Positions 1-9,100 of a DNA stretch of 35,118 nucleotides are shown here, one piece after another. Both the position numbers and the translations under genes were made by a program. Position 1 is the first letter of the stretch. Each line of letters opens with the position of its first letter. Under the pieces are notes generated by a model. It ran no database searches and was not told the origin of the DNA. It saw only the letters and a list, made by a program, of their open reading frames with translations. The DNA comes from a virus, in the IMG/VR virus record IMGVR_UViG_3300032116_006658, positions 1 through 35,118 of that record. The stretch is one strand, 5' to 3'.

Positions 1-518
1 ACCAACAGTTGCTTCGTGTAGATCAAAGGATTGAAGAAGAGGGTCTTGATACTATCATATATGATGTCATTCAGTTTAATGAATACGATGCAATCGTTAT
101 CTCTGACTATGATAAGGGATTCGTTAGTTATGACGACATTAAGCGGATACGCCAAGAGTTCAAAGGTCCTGTCTTTATAGATACCAAAAAGAAGTACCTC
201 GCAGATATAGGCGACTGCTTTGTTAAGATTAACCAATATGAACACAAGAACTTAATTTCAGAGCCAAAACCAGAAAACCTTATCGTCACTCGCGGCGATG
301 ATGGTGTGATATGGAATAATGTGTTATACTTCTCACCAAGAGTAGAAGCGCACGATGTATGCGGCGCCGGAGACACATTCCTTGCAGCCCTCGTGTTTGA
401 ATACCTTCGTAAGAACTGCGATATGGAATCAGCGATATTATTCGCAATGAAAGCGGCGGCGGTTACTGTTCAGAAGATCGGTGTATATGCGCCAACTTTA
501 AAAGAGATAGAAGGATAA
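1..518 (+). CDS. hldA: D-glycero-beta-D-manno-heptose-7-phosphate kinase, HldE domain I/HldA-like (5' end outside window)
   Basis: The reading frame is open to the left edge (first full codon at base 3), so the TTG at 9 is probably not the start. The visible ~172 residues are the C-terminal part of a PfkB/ribokinase-fold sugar kinase. The signature DVCGAGDTF (about bases 352-378) carries the catalytic Asp of the GAGD loop. Other segments follow E. coli HldE domain I in order: QLLRVD, VISDYDKG, VFIDTKKK, LIVTRGDDG, and KIGVYAPTLKEIE near the end. The family phosphorylates D-glycero-D-manno-heptose-7-P at C1 in the cytoplasm, the first kinase step toward ADP-heptose. The protein stops after the kinase domain, so it lacks the nucleotidyltransferase half of bifunctional HldE; a separate nucleotidyltransferase lies at 21876. 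Another PfkB sugar kinase is possible but less likely, given the HldD-like gene nearby. Confidence 0.82.
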   Translation, partial: QQLLRVDQRIEEEGLDTIIYDVIQFNEYDAIVISDYDKGFVSYDDIKRIRQEFKGPVFIDTKKKYLADIGDCFVKINQYEHKNLISEPKPENLIVTRGDDGVIWNNVLYFSPRVEAHDVCGAGDTFLAALVFEYLRKNCDMESAILFAMKAAAVTVQKIGVYAPTLKEIEG

Positions 519-524
519 CATATA

Positions 525-1163
525 ATGCGTTATAATGTGATTAATCATTTAGCCGCGGCTTACTATGACAATAATTGTTCATATCTTGAGATTGGAGTAG
601 AGCACCCCGAAAATTGTTTTAATCTCATAAACGCATCGAAAAAATGTTCTGTCGATCCGCAAAAGACAAGACCAGAAGTTCATATTGACTATCAAATGAC
701 TTCTGACGAATTCTTTGAGAAGTTGCGTAATAAGAAGACTGAGTTTGAACCCGATCACAAGTGGGACATCATCTTTATAGACGGCCTTCACTTAGCAGAT
801 CAAGTATATCGTGACATACAAAATGCGATTAATCACTGTAAAGGATTTGTAGTTTTACACGACTGTGGTCCAGAAAATTTTTATAATGCGCATTCTGACT
901 ATAAATTTTTCAAAGAAAACGGCGGAGCGTGGTGTGGAACCACATGGAAAGCTTTCTATAAGTTTAGGACTGAAACATACCTAAAGACTTATACCGTCGA
1001 CATAGATTATGGAATTGGAGTCATAGAGATGAACTCTGAGGGAACACCAATAAAGCTAGATAATCCGTGGTTTGAATATGGAAAGTTTAAAAACAACATG
1101 ACTCTAGACTTAGGCTTAATTACACCTATTCAATTTATAAATGATCATCCTATTAAGGAGTAG
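525..1163 (+). CDS. class I SAM-dependent methyltransferase (Methyltransf_24-like)
   Basis: This 212-residue protein has a Rossmann methyltransferase layout: motif I YLEIGVEHPENCF (about residues 20-32), an acidic strand ending CSVDP (about 41-45), and the post-motif WDIIFIDGLHLADQVYRDI (about 80-98) followed by FVVLHDCGP. The D-G-L-H and L-H-D-C pattern is typical of the Methyltransf_24/CmcI-like group, whose characterised members methylate sugar or small-molecule hydroxyls. The start is the ATG at 525 with AAGGA about 10 bases upstream, 6 bases after the kinase stop. It sits between a heptose kinase and a cupin, so a sugar O-methyltransferase is a reasonable inference; the substrate is not visible. 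A Methyltransf_24-like domain recurs at the C-terminus of the gene at 17799. Confidence 0.8.
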   Translation: MRYNVINHLAAAYYDNNCSYLEIGVEHPENCFNLINASKKCSVDPQKTRPEVHIDYQMTSDEFFEKLRNKKTEFEPDHKWDIIFIDGLHLADQVYRDIQNAINHCKGFVVLHDCGPENFYNAHSDYKFFKENGGAWCGTTWKAFYKFRTETYLKTYTVDIDYGIGVIEMNSEGTPIKLDNPWFEYGKFKNNMTLDLGLITPIQFINDHPIKE

Positions 1164-1167
1164 TGAA

Positions 1168-1539
1168 ATGACAAGACTTAACGGATTTGTAGAAAAGGGT
1201 TGGGGCCACGAACTTATTTGGGCCACTAACGATAAGTATTGTGGAAAGCTTCTAAACTTTAATGCTGGCGCAAAGTTTTCAATGCATTTTCACAGAGAAA
1301 AAGACGAGACTTGGTATGTGCTATCTGGAGAATTTATAGTTCATTGGATAGATACAGAAAACGCTAAGAGACATTCTTTAGTACTTACTACCGGATCAAC
1401 TTGGAGAAATACACCGCTTCAACCCCATCAGATAGAATGTCTCCAAGAAGGTACTATTATTGAAGTTTCAACGCCGGATTCTGTAGAGGATAATTACAGA
1501 ATAATGCCGGGCGACAGTCAAAAGGAAGTTACATTATGA
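1168..1539 (+). CDS. small single-domain cupin, sugar-isomerase/epimerase-like
   Basis: This is a 123-residue single-domain cupin. The start is set at the ATG at 1168 because AAGGAG lies at 1155-1160, 7 bases upstream; an ATG at 1141 in the same frame would overlap the previous gene and has no such site. Cupin motif 1 is seen as SMHFHREKDETWYVLSGEF (two His, one Glu), and motif 2 is around LQPHQIECLQEG. The opening GWGHELIWA resembles the RPWG-type start of phosphomannose-isomerase-like cupins. Its place between a methyltransferase and an RmlB-like dehydratase suggests work on a phospho-sugar or nucleotide sugar, such as isomerisation or epimerisation. The exact reaction cannot be read from sequence. 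It ends in an ATGA overlap with the next gene, implying translational coupling. Confidence 0.75.
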   Translation: MTRLNGFVEKGWGHELIWATNDKYCGKLLNFNAGAKFSMHFHREKDETWYVLSGEFIVHWIDTENAKRHSLVLTTGSTWRNTPLQPHQIECLQEGTIIEVSTPDSVEDNYRIMPGDSQKEVTL

Positions 1540-2561
1540 AAAGAATATTGATTACTGGCGGAGCCGGATTTATTGCTCACCACCTAGTATGTAAAGTGCT
1601 CAGAGAGACAGACTGGGAGATCGTTACTCTCGATAGATTGGACTACAGCGGCAATCTTAATCGCCTCCACGACTCACTACAAGAGTTCGACAGTGAAACG
1701 CGCAAGAGAGTAAGCGTGGTGTTTCACGACCTTAAAGCTGATATGAACCCGCTCGTTCGTTCAGAAGTAGGAACTGTAAACTACATCGCTCACCTCGCGG
1801 CAGGATCGCACGTGGATCGTTCAATCGACTATCCGATGGAGTTCGTTCTCGATAACGTAGTTGGAACGTGTAATATACTCGAGTTTGCAAGATCGCAGAA
1901 GAGTAACCTTGAGAGATTTATATACTTCAGTACGGATGAAGTCTTTGGTCCTGCGCCTGATGGAATTAAGTATGGTGAAAACGATCGCTATAACTCTACT
2001 AATCCTTATAGTGCGTCAAAAGCAGGCGGAGAAGAACTTGCCGTTGCGTATGAGAACACATACGGTCTTCCGATCTATATCACTCATACCATGAATGTCT
2101 TCGGTCAGAGACAACATCCAGAGAAGTACATACCAATGTGCATTAAGCGAGCTCGTGATGGTGAGAAGATTACAATCCACAGCGATAGAACAAAAACGAT
2201 CCCAGGATCCCGTCACTATATTCATGCAGAAGACGTTGCTGACGCTGTTCTATTCCTTCTTAAGAACCAATTCGATTTAAAGACAGAATGGGGTGGAGCT
2301 AAGTGTCCTAAATTTAACATCGTCGGCGCAGAAGAGATCAATAACTATGAACTCGCAAAGATCATTGCCGATGCACAGGGTAAGGAACTCAACTACGAGT
2401 TTGTTGACTTCCACTCGAGCCGCCCAGGTCACGACCTTCGTTATGCTCTAGATGGAAGCAAGATGAAGAATCTTGGATGGGAACCTGCTACATCAGTTCG
2501 TGAGAGAATTGCAGAAGTAGTGAAGTGGACTCTAGAAAATGAGAGATGGCTAAAGACATGA
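1536..2561 (+). CDS. rfbB: NAD-dependent nucleotide-sugar 4,6-dehydratase, RmlB/RfbB-like
   Basis: This 341-residue protein is an extended short-chain dehydrogenase/reductase, close to the usual RmlB length. The NAD-binding glycine motif GGAGFIAHH lies at residues 7-15. SHVDRSI is the typical RmlB segment, STDEVFG supplies the Asp-Glu pair that marks dehydratases rather than simple epimerases, and YSASK is the catalytic Tyr-X3-Lys. HYIHAEDVADA near residue 230 is the usual C-terminal substrate-domain segment. RmlB enzymes convert dTDP-glucose to dTDP-4-keto-6-deoxyglucose; another NDP-hexose or ADP-heptose-type substrate cannot be excluded, as the neighbours handle heptose. The start ATG overlaps the cupin stop (ATGA), and its own stop overlaps the next gene the same way. 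Confidence 0.82.
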   Translation: MKRILITGGAGFIAHHLVCKVLRETDWEIVTLDRLDYSGNLNRLHDSLQEFDSETRKRVSVVFHDLKADMNPLVRSEVGTVNYIAHLAAGSHVDRSIDYPMEFVLDNVVGTCNILEFARSQKSNLERFIYFSTDEVFGPAPDGIKYGENDRYNSTNPYSASKAGGEELAVAYENTYGLPIYITHTMNVFGQRQHPEKYIPMCIKRARDGEKITIHSDRTKTIPGSRHYIHAEDVADAVLFLLKNQFDLKTEWGGAKCPKFNIVGAEEINNYELAKIIADAQGKELNYEFVDFHSSRPGHDLRYALDGSKMKNLGWEPATSVRERIAEVVKWTLENERWLKT

Positions 2562-3346
2562 AAGTACTCGTTACAGGAACAAACGGATTTATAGGTCAGA
2601 ACCTAATCAAAAAATTACCATCTGATTGGGAGTTGGTTAAGTTTGATATTAAGGACTATCCAGACACGCGTCCAAAGTATCTAGATTTTAGCAATCTTGA
2701 CTGGGTAATCCACCTCGGAGCTCTAAGCTCAACCACTGAGAAGGATGCTAGAAGAGTGATGGACCTAAACCTTGCGTGGTCCATCGAACTCGCAGAAGAA
2801 TGCGAGAAACATAATGTGAATTTGCAATGGTCTTCGTCCGCATCTGTCTACGGAAACAAGTATAAGTGTCCGGTTGACGAGAGCAAAACTGTGTATCCTC
2901 TCAATCTATACGCAATGAGTAAGTATTTCTTCGAAGAGTATATGAGATCAAAAGCTCATAAATTTATATGGCAAGGATTTCGTTACTTCAATGTATACGG
3001 CCCGTGCGAAGATCATAAAGGATCTCAGGCCAGTCCGTATAATCAATTCGCGAGACAAGCTCGCGAGACTGGCGTCATTCGAGTGTTTGAAGGTTCTGAA
3101 AACTATAAGAGAGACTTCATACACGTTGATCGTGTAGTAGACGTACATCTTAAAATGATTGAGAAGAAAGAGAGTGGTATCTTTAACCTAGGCTCAGGAT
3201 CTACTCGCAGCTTTCTTGACGTTGCGAGAGACGTCGCTCTTATGTACAATGCTAGTATAGAGACAATACCATTTCCTGATCATCTGAGATCTCACTATCA
3301 GGAGTATACTCATGCGGACATGTACAAATTAAATATGCTTCTCTAA
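2558..3346 (+). CDS. hldD: ADP-L-glycero-D-manno-heptose 6-epimerase, HldD-like, short C-terminus
   Basis: This 262-residue extended SDR closely follows E. coli HldD: GTNGFIGQN at the N-terminus, SSSASVYG, the catalytic YAMSK inside PLNLYAMSKYFFEEY, then GSQASPYNQFARQ, FEGSENYKRDFIHV, GIFNLGSG and IPFPDHL..YQEYTHAD. These segments together are specific to HldD rather than to general epimerases. The enzyme inverts C6 of ADP-D-glycero-D-manno-heptose, the last step to ADP-L-glycero-D-manno-heptose. I place the start at the ATG at 2558, in an ATGA overlap with the dehydratase stop; an in-frame ATG at 2546 would add four residues. The protein ends about 25 residues before HldD usually does, and none of the three downstream frames continues the missing tail. 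It is the last gene before the fibre-block leader. Confidence 0.85.
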   Translation: MKVLVTGTNGFIGQNLIKKLPSDWELVKFDIKDYPDTRPKYLDFSNLDWVIHLGALSSTTEKDARRVMDLNLAWSIELAEECEKHNVNLQWSSSASVYGNKYKCPVDESKTVYPLNLYAMSKYFFEEYMRSKAHKFIWQGFRYFNVYGPCEDHKGSQASPYNQFARQARETGVIRVFEGSENYKRDFIHVDRVVDVHLKMIEKKESGIFNLGSGSTRSFLDVARDVALMYNASIETIPFPDHLRSHYQEYTHADMYKLNMLL

Positions 3347-3412
3347 TTCTATTATCCTTATCCGATAAATCTCATTATATCTGAATTATTGAAAATGTCA
3401 ACTAAAATAATA

Positions 3413-3456
3413 GGCATACACTCTTTTATAAATAGAAACAAAAAAGAGTGTATGCC
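3413..3456 (+). promoter_or_regulatory. perfect 15-bp inverted repeat around a late promoter
   Basis: The left arm ggcatacactctttt (3413-3427) is the exact reverse complement of aaaagagtgtatgcc (3442-3456), with a 14-base loop holding the promoter ATAAATAG. The right arm ends 2 bases before the ATG at 3459 and covers the only possible ribosome-binding region. Transcripts reading through from upstream would fold and hide the start. A transcript starting at the late promoter would lack the left arm. No T-run follows, so it is not a typical terminator. Confidence 0.8.
3427..3434 (+). promoter_or_regulatory. T4-type late promoter
   Basis: An exact TATAAATA followed by G lies 25 bases before the ATG at 3459. 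Its first T is the last base of the left hairpin arm. It probably drives the tail-fibre block. Confidence 0.8.
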
Positions 3457-3458
3457 AA

Positions 3459-3797
3459 ATGACGACTATAGCAAACCTATACGTAGACCAAGGCGTCGAT
3501 TATTCGATTGACCTATTTCTCACCACAACCGCCGGTGAAGAGTATGACGCTTCGAATAAATCATTTTACTGTAACATAAAGAAATTATATTCTTCTTCAA
3601 TTTCCGCAAACGCTGAGATCGCTAGTTTTCTTAGCGCGAATACTGGTATGATAGAATTATACATTTCACCAGAAACATCCGAAGCTCTCGATCCTGGTAA
3701 GTATACATATGATATAATCATGATGAGTCAAGGCGGAACTCGAGTTAAAGTTTTAGAAGGTCTTATGTTTATCTTGCCAACGGTCACAAGGGTATAA
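3459..3797 (+). CDS. virion structural protein, small beta-rich (baseplate/fibre type)
   Basis: This 112-residue, mostly beta protein opens with MTTIANLYVDQGVDYSIDL and closes with a strand-rich tail (GKYTYDIIMMSQ, VLEGLMFILP). The 'xLxVDQGxxxxxxLxLxxxxG' opening and 'PGxYxYDI' element are typical of small virion proteins near tail-fibre genes in marine T4-like phages, and recall immunoglobulin-like/BppU-type fibre adaptors. No catalytic motif is visible. It is the first gene after the hairpin-embedded late promoter and lacks a strong Shine-Dalgarno site (only AGAG at 3445-3448, inside the hairpin arm). A role as fibre adaptor or baseplate decoration is inferred from position. Confidence 0.65.
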   Translation: MTTIANLYVDQGVDYSIDLFLTTTAGEEYDASNKSFYCNIKKLYSSSISANAEIASFLSANTGMIELYISPETSEALDPGKYTYDIIMMSQGGTRVKVLEGLMFILPTVTRV

Positions 3798-3800
3798 GAC

Positions 3801-4046
3801 ATGTCGGAAACGGTAAGAGTTACGGTTGGAAGTGAAAGACTAAGAGTTAATGCCGTTGTTGGCAACGAAAAACCTAGAGTTTTTACAAACCAGACAAACT
3901 TAATAGTAAGAAGACTTAGAGATCTGGCAGATGTAGATATGAATACAAATGCTGACGGTTCTATTTTGGTTTACGACTCTGCTTTACAGAAATTTATCGC
4001 AACAACAACACTCAGCGAGCAGGTCATAGATGGCGGCACCTACTGA
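3801..4046 (+). CDS. small tail-fibre-associated protein
   Basis: This is an 81-residue protein. The N-terminal half has alternating basic and hydrophobic residues (VRVTVGSERLRVNAVV, LIVRRLRD). The second half holds RDLADVDMNTNADGSILVYDSALQKFIAT, which is the 'L-x-DVD ... DGxxLxYDxxxxKFxA' motif found repeatedly in phage tail-fibre proteins as a trimerising beta element. The start is the ATG at 3801, 4 bases after the previous stop, with AAGGG upstream. It is probably a virion fibre connector; nothing enzymatic is visible. Confidence 0.6.
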   Translation: MSETVRVTVGSERLRVNAVVGNEKPRVFTNQTNLIVRRLRDLADVDMNTNADGSILVYDSALQKFIATTTLSEQVIDGGTY

Positions 4047-4049
4047 GTA

Positions 4050-4057
4050 AATAAATA
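4050..4057 (+). promoter_or_regulatory. late promoter, one base off consensus
   Basis: AATAAATA lies just after the stop at 4046 and 36 bases before the ATG at 4094. The following AAGAAAA matches the downstream context of the gp19 and gp21 promoters. Confidence 0.5.
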
Positions 4058-4093
4058 AAGAAAACGACCACATAAAAAGAGTCGAAGAACAAC

Positions 4094-5716
4094 ATGGCCG
4101 CTATAATAAAGCATAAAAGAAGCTCTATTTCAGATAGAGTCCCAACAGTATCGGATCTTGAACTAGGTGAACTCGCCATCAACACCTATGATGGCAACAT
4201 TTTCTTAAAGAGAAACCAGGATGGTGATGAAGCCATCATAACGTTTCTTGCTAGCAATCCTGTAAGAAATGTTGTTTACGTTCAAAAGAACGGTGATGAT
4301 ACGAACAGCGGAACATCTTGGGACGGCGCGTATGCCACAATAGAGAAGGCGCTCGAAGACGCGGCAGACAGAGAAGAAGAAGAAGTCACTCTTATTGAAA
4401 TAGGCCCAGGCAGGTATACGACACAGGGTCATTTAGATGTGCCAGACAATGTTGTTATTCGAGCAGCTCATAGAAGCGCATTCATAAGCCCTGTCACCGG
4501 GTATGAAGAAAGAAACGTGTTCCGCCTAGGTTCTGGTTGCTTTGTTGAAGGTTTAGTATTCGACAATTGGCGTCTTGATAGTTTGGATAATCCAACAGAA
4601 GGTTTTGCGTTCTGTTTTAGACCAGGTGCAGTAATTCGTAGAGCGCCATACGTTCATAAGGTTGTAGTTAGAACAACTCCATTCTGGGATACTGTTGCGC
4701 CACCTTTGGACAGAGATAATGCAAATCCACTTATTGGTAGGGGTGCCGGTGTTATTATAGCCGATGGGTCCGTATGTTCAGCATATAGTATCTACCCAAA
4801 CATTATGGCTTGGGGCGCTACACCAGTCTCTCATAATGGTATTGGGTATGTCGCAAGGAACGGTGGACTCATTAATGCTGTTAATGCAGTTAGTATGTGG
4901 GCACACAAACATTTTCTTGCTCTTGATGGCGGGCAAATTATTTTATCTTCTTGCTCTACTCAATTCGGCGACTATACTATGGTCGCGGACGGATCAAGAA
5001 ACATCGTTGTTCCTACAGAAGTAGCAGAGGGATCATTATCAATACAGACAGCTGCATCAAATGCCGTCTCTGCGGCTAGAACAACAATTATAAATGCTAC
5101 TTGGAATAATCTCGTGTCTGGTGGATACACTAACGGGTGGACTGCACAGGACGAAGAATTTATCAGAAGAGAAGCTGCCGCATTTCTTCAGTCAATTGTG
5201 TGGGTTCTGCAGACTGCGAATGAAAAACCAATGCTAGATTTTGCAAAAGGTCTGTTTGATACTATCGGCGAAAAGGTGTATGCAGAGTCAAAAGAAAACG
5301 CAATTATACACTCGTTCGAGTTTATGAGAAACACTATTATTGCATTAGCAAACGTTAATTCTGCTTCAGACACGATAGTAACTAACCTGGTCTCTGCATT
5401 AATAGACACGATCGAAGATACGAATAGAGTTTCCGAGCCTTCTACGATCACGGCGATAGGCCACACATGGACAGCACTCATGGCCGGTGTCGCGCTAACA
5501 AAAATACCACCTGCTAGAAATTTTGCGACCATCGAAGAAAGTATACTCGAGTTAAATAATGGCATAGTCATTGCGTCTGGCCAAGACGATCAAGGATCGG
5601 CTCTCTTCATTGGTGGCATGAAGATCGATGCAGATACTGGCGAACTTACGGGTCCTCCATTTGAACAATCAGTTAATAGAATTGCAACTAGAGCAGCAAT
5701 CGCAAGGAGTTTTTAA
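4094..5716 (+). CDS. tail-fibre/virion protein with predicted beta-helix
   Basis: This is a 540-residue structural protein. Residues 1-40 (IIKHKRSS..P..SDLELGELAINTYDGNIFLKR) form the N-terminal module common in T4-like phage fibres ('GELAxNxxDGxxFxK'). From about residue 57, VVYVQKNGDDTNSGTSWDGAYATI is the DUF1565/right-handed beta-helix opening, followed by a glycine- and valine-rich parallel-helix region to about 310. Residues 330-460 look more helical (e.g. VSALIDTIEDT). The tail IATRAAIARSF is short. It is probably a fibre or baseplate protein with a carbohydrate-facing helix; pectate-lyase-like folds can bind or cut sugars, but no active site can be assigned. Confidence 0.7.
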   Translation: MAAIIKHKRSSISDRVPTVSDLELGELAINTYDGNIFLKRNQDGDEAIITFLASNPVRNVVYVQKNGDDTNSGTSWDGAYATIEKALEDAADREEEEVTLIEIGPGRYTTQGHLDVPDNVVIRAAHRSAFISPVTGYEERNVFRLGSGCFVEGLVFDNWRLDSLDNPTEGFAFCFRPGAVIRRAPYVHKVVVRTTPFWDTVAPPLDRDNANPLIGRGAGVIIADGSVCSAYSIYPNIMAWGATPVSHNGIGYVARNGGLINAVNAVSMWAHKHFLALDGGQIILSSCSTQFGDYTMVADGSRNIVVPTEVAEGSLSIQTAASNAVSAARTTIINATWNNLVSGGYTNGWTAQDEEFIRREAAAFLQSIVWVLQTANEKPMLDFAKGLFDTIGEKVYAESKENAIIHSFEFMRNTIIALANVNSASDTIVTNLVSALIDTIEDTNRVSEPSTITAIGHTWTALMAGVALTKIPPARNFATIEESILELNNGIVIASGQDDQGSALFIGGMKIDADTGELTGPPFEQSVNRIATRAAIARSF

Positions 5717-5718
5717 TC

Positions 5719-6183
5719 ATGGCACGTATTACATGTAGAACGCCATCAACCGGAAAACCTTTAAGAATAGCGCAGAATAGTGTAGCTAACACATTTCAAG
5801 TAATTGCAGAAGCACCTGACTTCTCTCTTCCAGACGCATCAAACAAATATTCTGAAAGAGATCCGGCCGACGCTTCACGAGCTATACGCCCTGGAGAGAT
5901 CTTTTTGCTTACGCCAATCTCTGCTAGAAATAAAGATTCTGTTGATAGGTGGATTGAAGTCGTTTTTGTAACTGAAGGTGGTACAACTATTGAAATAGGA
6001 AAGATAGAAGTTCCGGCTGGTGACACTGCGTTTATTCCTATTCAGGGCAGAAGTTTGTTTAAGAGAACGGCATCTAATGCAAATGGCGATAGACTTCAAG
6101 TTAGAGCAGAAGTGTCCGGCGTATTTGATGTTATGGTGGCCGCAGAAGAAAGACTGTCAAGCGAACATAGCGGAGTGGTGTAA
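5719..6183 (+). CDS. virion structural protein, unknown
   Basis: This is a 154-residue protein with no membrane segment and a predicted beta-sandwich pattern (WIEVVFVTEGG, IEIGKIEVPAGDTAFIPIQG, LQVRAEVSGVFDVMVAAEE). The start follows the previous stop by 2 bases, with AAGGAG at 5703-5708 inside the upstream gene. The element 'PAGDTxxIPIQGxxLxK' resembles small proteins encoded beside fibre genes in marine T4-like phages. It probably forms part of the fibre or baseplate; I do not recognise a named family. Confidence 0.55.
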   Translation: MARITCRTPSTGKPLRIAQNSVANTFQVIAEAPDFSLPDASNKYSERDPADASRAIRPGEIFLLTPISARNKDSVDRWIEVVFVTEGGTTIEIGKIEVPAGDTAFIPIQGRSLFKRTASNANGDRLQVRAEVSGVFDVMVAAEERLSSEHSGVV

Positions 6184-6188
6184 GTTAG

Positions 6189-9100
6189 ATGACAGAATTT
6201 TTATCAGGAATGAATTTATCAGGTAAAGTAAAAAAGACACCTCCTACAGAAGTGTCTCCGGATAGATACAAGTATATTAAACTTTCTGAAACAGAACCAG
6301 ATCTCGGTGTTCCAGAAGCAAATAACTATGTTCTTGCGTCTGATACAGAAGGAAATCGCTTTTGGTTAGAGACGAGTGGAGTTCAAGGAACAACTGGCCT
6401 TCAAGGTGAGCAAGGTACGCAAGGAGTTGAAGGATCTCAGGGTACACAGGGTACTCTTGGTATACAAGGCGAACAAGGTACACAGGGATCTCAAGGCACG
6501 CAAGGTCTACGGGGAGACCAAGGTCTTCAGGGTACTCTTGGTATACAAGGTGAGCAAGGTACACAAGGATCTCAGGGTGCACAGGGTACTTTTGGTATAC
6601 AAGGTACGGATGGCAACTTTGGCGGGGCATCGTTTGATTACACCTATAGCACTTCCATTATTCAATCTGACCCAGGCACCGGAAGATTAAAGTTCAATGA
6701 TGCAGACATAACGACTGCAATTAGAATGTTCATCGATGACACAGATGACAACGGTATTGATATTCAATCATTTTTAAGAACAATCGATGATTCTACTTCA
6801 ACGATTAAAGGACACTTTAGAGTATCTAACAGAACTGCGTCTCAACGATTCGCTCTCTATACAATTTCATCTATATCAGAAGAAGCAGGGTTTTTCTTAG
6901 TTAACTGTGGGTATGTATCTGGGTCAGTTAATAACTTTAATGATAACGAAGATATTATCATTACATTTGCTAGAACTGGAGATATTGGAGATATTGGACC
7001 ACAGGGCGTGCAAGGTGCGCAAGGTGTTCAGGGAACTCGGGGTCTTCAAGGCGAACAAGGTCTTCAAGGAACGCAGGGCACTCAAGGTTTCCAAGGTACT
7101 ACTGGGCCACAAGGCGTTCAAGGCACAACCGGAACTCAAGGAACGACTGGAACCCAAGGTACTATTGGAACACAAGGTCTTCAGGGAACACAAGGTACCC
7201 AGGGTACTACTGGTACACAAGGTACAACTGGGACGCAGGGAAATAATGGATCGCAAGGTCTACAAGGAACACAGGGTGAACAGGGAACCCAAGGCGAACA
7301 AGGTATTCAAGGTACTCAGGGAACCCAAGGCGAACAAGGTATTCAAGGTATTACCGGGACGCAGGGTTTTCAAGGAACATCTGGATTTCAGGGAATTCAG
7401 GGAACCGCGGCCATAGACGGAGCAGAAGGTTCTCAGGGTACGCAAGGTCTCCAGGGTACACAAGGAACTGTCGGATCTCAGGGTCTCCAAGGCGAACAGG
7501 GCACTACTGGAACACAGGGTTTTCAAGGCACGCAAGGTCTTCAAGGAGAACAGGGAACACAAGGACTCCAAGGCAATCAAGGTGAACAAGGACTTCAGGG
7601 AACTCAGGGTGAACAAGGACTCCAAGGCAATCAAGGTGAACAAGGACTTCAGGGAACTCAAGGTACCCAAGGTATCCAAGGCGAACAAGGTACTCAAGGT
7701 ACTCAAGGTCTTCAAGGCGAGCAGGGTACTCAAGGTCTTCAAGGCGAACAAGGTACTCAAGGTCTTCAAGGCGAGCAGGGAACTCAGGGAACACAAGGTC
7801 TTCAAGGTACTCAAGGTGAGCAGGGCACTCAAGGAACACAAGGTCTTCAGGGAACGCAGGGAACTCAAGGCACGCAAGGTACTCAAGGTCTTCAAGGCGA
7901 ACAAGGTATTCAAGGTCTCCAAGGCATCGAGCTCGTATTAAATTATATTGGATCATGGGTGCAGGCTAGCTATGTAAAAGATACTGTTGCTGTAAGCACG
8001 GTTGATGGTAACACTTATGTATCAAAGCAAGTCATCACGTCTGTTTATCAGGACCCTGCGGTTAATACTACTGAATGGGAACTATTTGTTCTACAAGGAA
8101 CTCAGGGTCTTCAAGGTGAGCAGGGAACTCAGGGTCTTCAAGGTGAGCAGGGAACTCAGGGTCTTCAAGGTGAGCAGGGAACTCAGGGTCTTCAGGGTGA
8201 GCAGGGAACTCAGGGTCTTCAGGGTGAGCAAGGTACACAAGGACTTCAGGGTGAGCAGGGAACTCAGGGTCTGCAGGGTGAGCAAGGTACACAAGGACTT
8301 CAGGGTGAGCAAGGTACACAAGGACTTCAGGGTGAGCAGGGAACTCAGGGTCTGCAGGGAGATCAAGGTCTTCAAGGTAATTTTGGTATACAAGGTATAC
8401 AAGGATCTACCGCAGGAGATGCTGCAACTCTAGACGGATTGGATAGTCTTCAATTCGTAAGATCCGATGTTAGCACCACGATGACCGGTGGTTTCTTAAC
8501 TCTTGCACAAGATCCATCTGGTAATCTACAAGCCGTCACAAAACAGTATGTAGATACACTAGTATCTGCGGCTATACATTATCACGACCCAGTTAGAGTA
8601 GAGTCACCAATCTCTCTTAATGCTATTTATGATAACGGAATATCAGGAGTTGGCGCTACATTAACGAATGGCGGAACTCAGCTAGGTCTTATTATAGATG
8701 GAATTACGCTAAGTACTGACAACCGTGTTCTTTTATATCAACAAGCTAACACGGCTCATAACGGCGTGTATACAGTCACAGATACTGGTTCTGCAAATAC
8801 TGATTGGGTTCTTACTCGTTCAACCGATACAGATTCTTACAGCCCAAGCGATTCTGGAAGTATAGGTAGAGGCGACGCGTTTTACGTCCTAGAAGGTAAC
8901 ACCGGAGCCGGCGAACTCTATGTACTGACCACAGAAGGAGTCATTACATTTGGAAGCACTGGCATAAACTTCTCACAGATAAGCTCTTCACAGATTTACA
9001 AAGCAGGCGCTGGATTAGAACTCAATGGTGTTGAGTTTTCTATTAATCCAGATGCGAATATTATAGTAAGTGGAGTTACAATACAAAGTATAGGACCTGT

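Larger units (their letters stand above)
3366..3458 (+). repeat. leader module copy 1, homologous to the gp13 leader
   Basis: This non-coding leader aligns without gaps to 22649-22741. From 3366 to 3434 I count about 49 of 69 matching bases, including ATTATATC, ATGTCAAC and the late promoter. Both copies have 25 bases from ATGTCAAC to the promoter, and 25 from the promoter's last base to the ATG. The rest of the gap after the HldD-like stop (3347-3365) shows nothing recognisable and no terminator. Confidence 0.7.

Noticed and set aside
1141-1167. Upstream ATG at 1141 for the cupin gene
   Set aside because: It overlaps the methyltransferase gene and has no ribosome site; 1168 follows AAGGAG.
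3347-3412. Possible terminator after the first sugar operon
   Set aside because: No GC-rich stem with a T-run; the perfect hairpin further on (3413-3456) lacks a T-run and contains a promoter.
8106-8348. Regular 27-bp repeats resembling a CRISPR array
   Set aside because: There are no unique spacers, the units are contiguous, in frame, and encode Gly-X-Y triplets.
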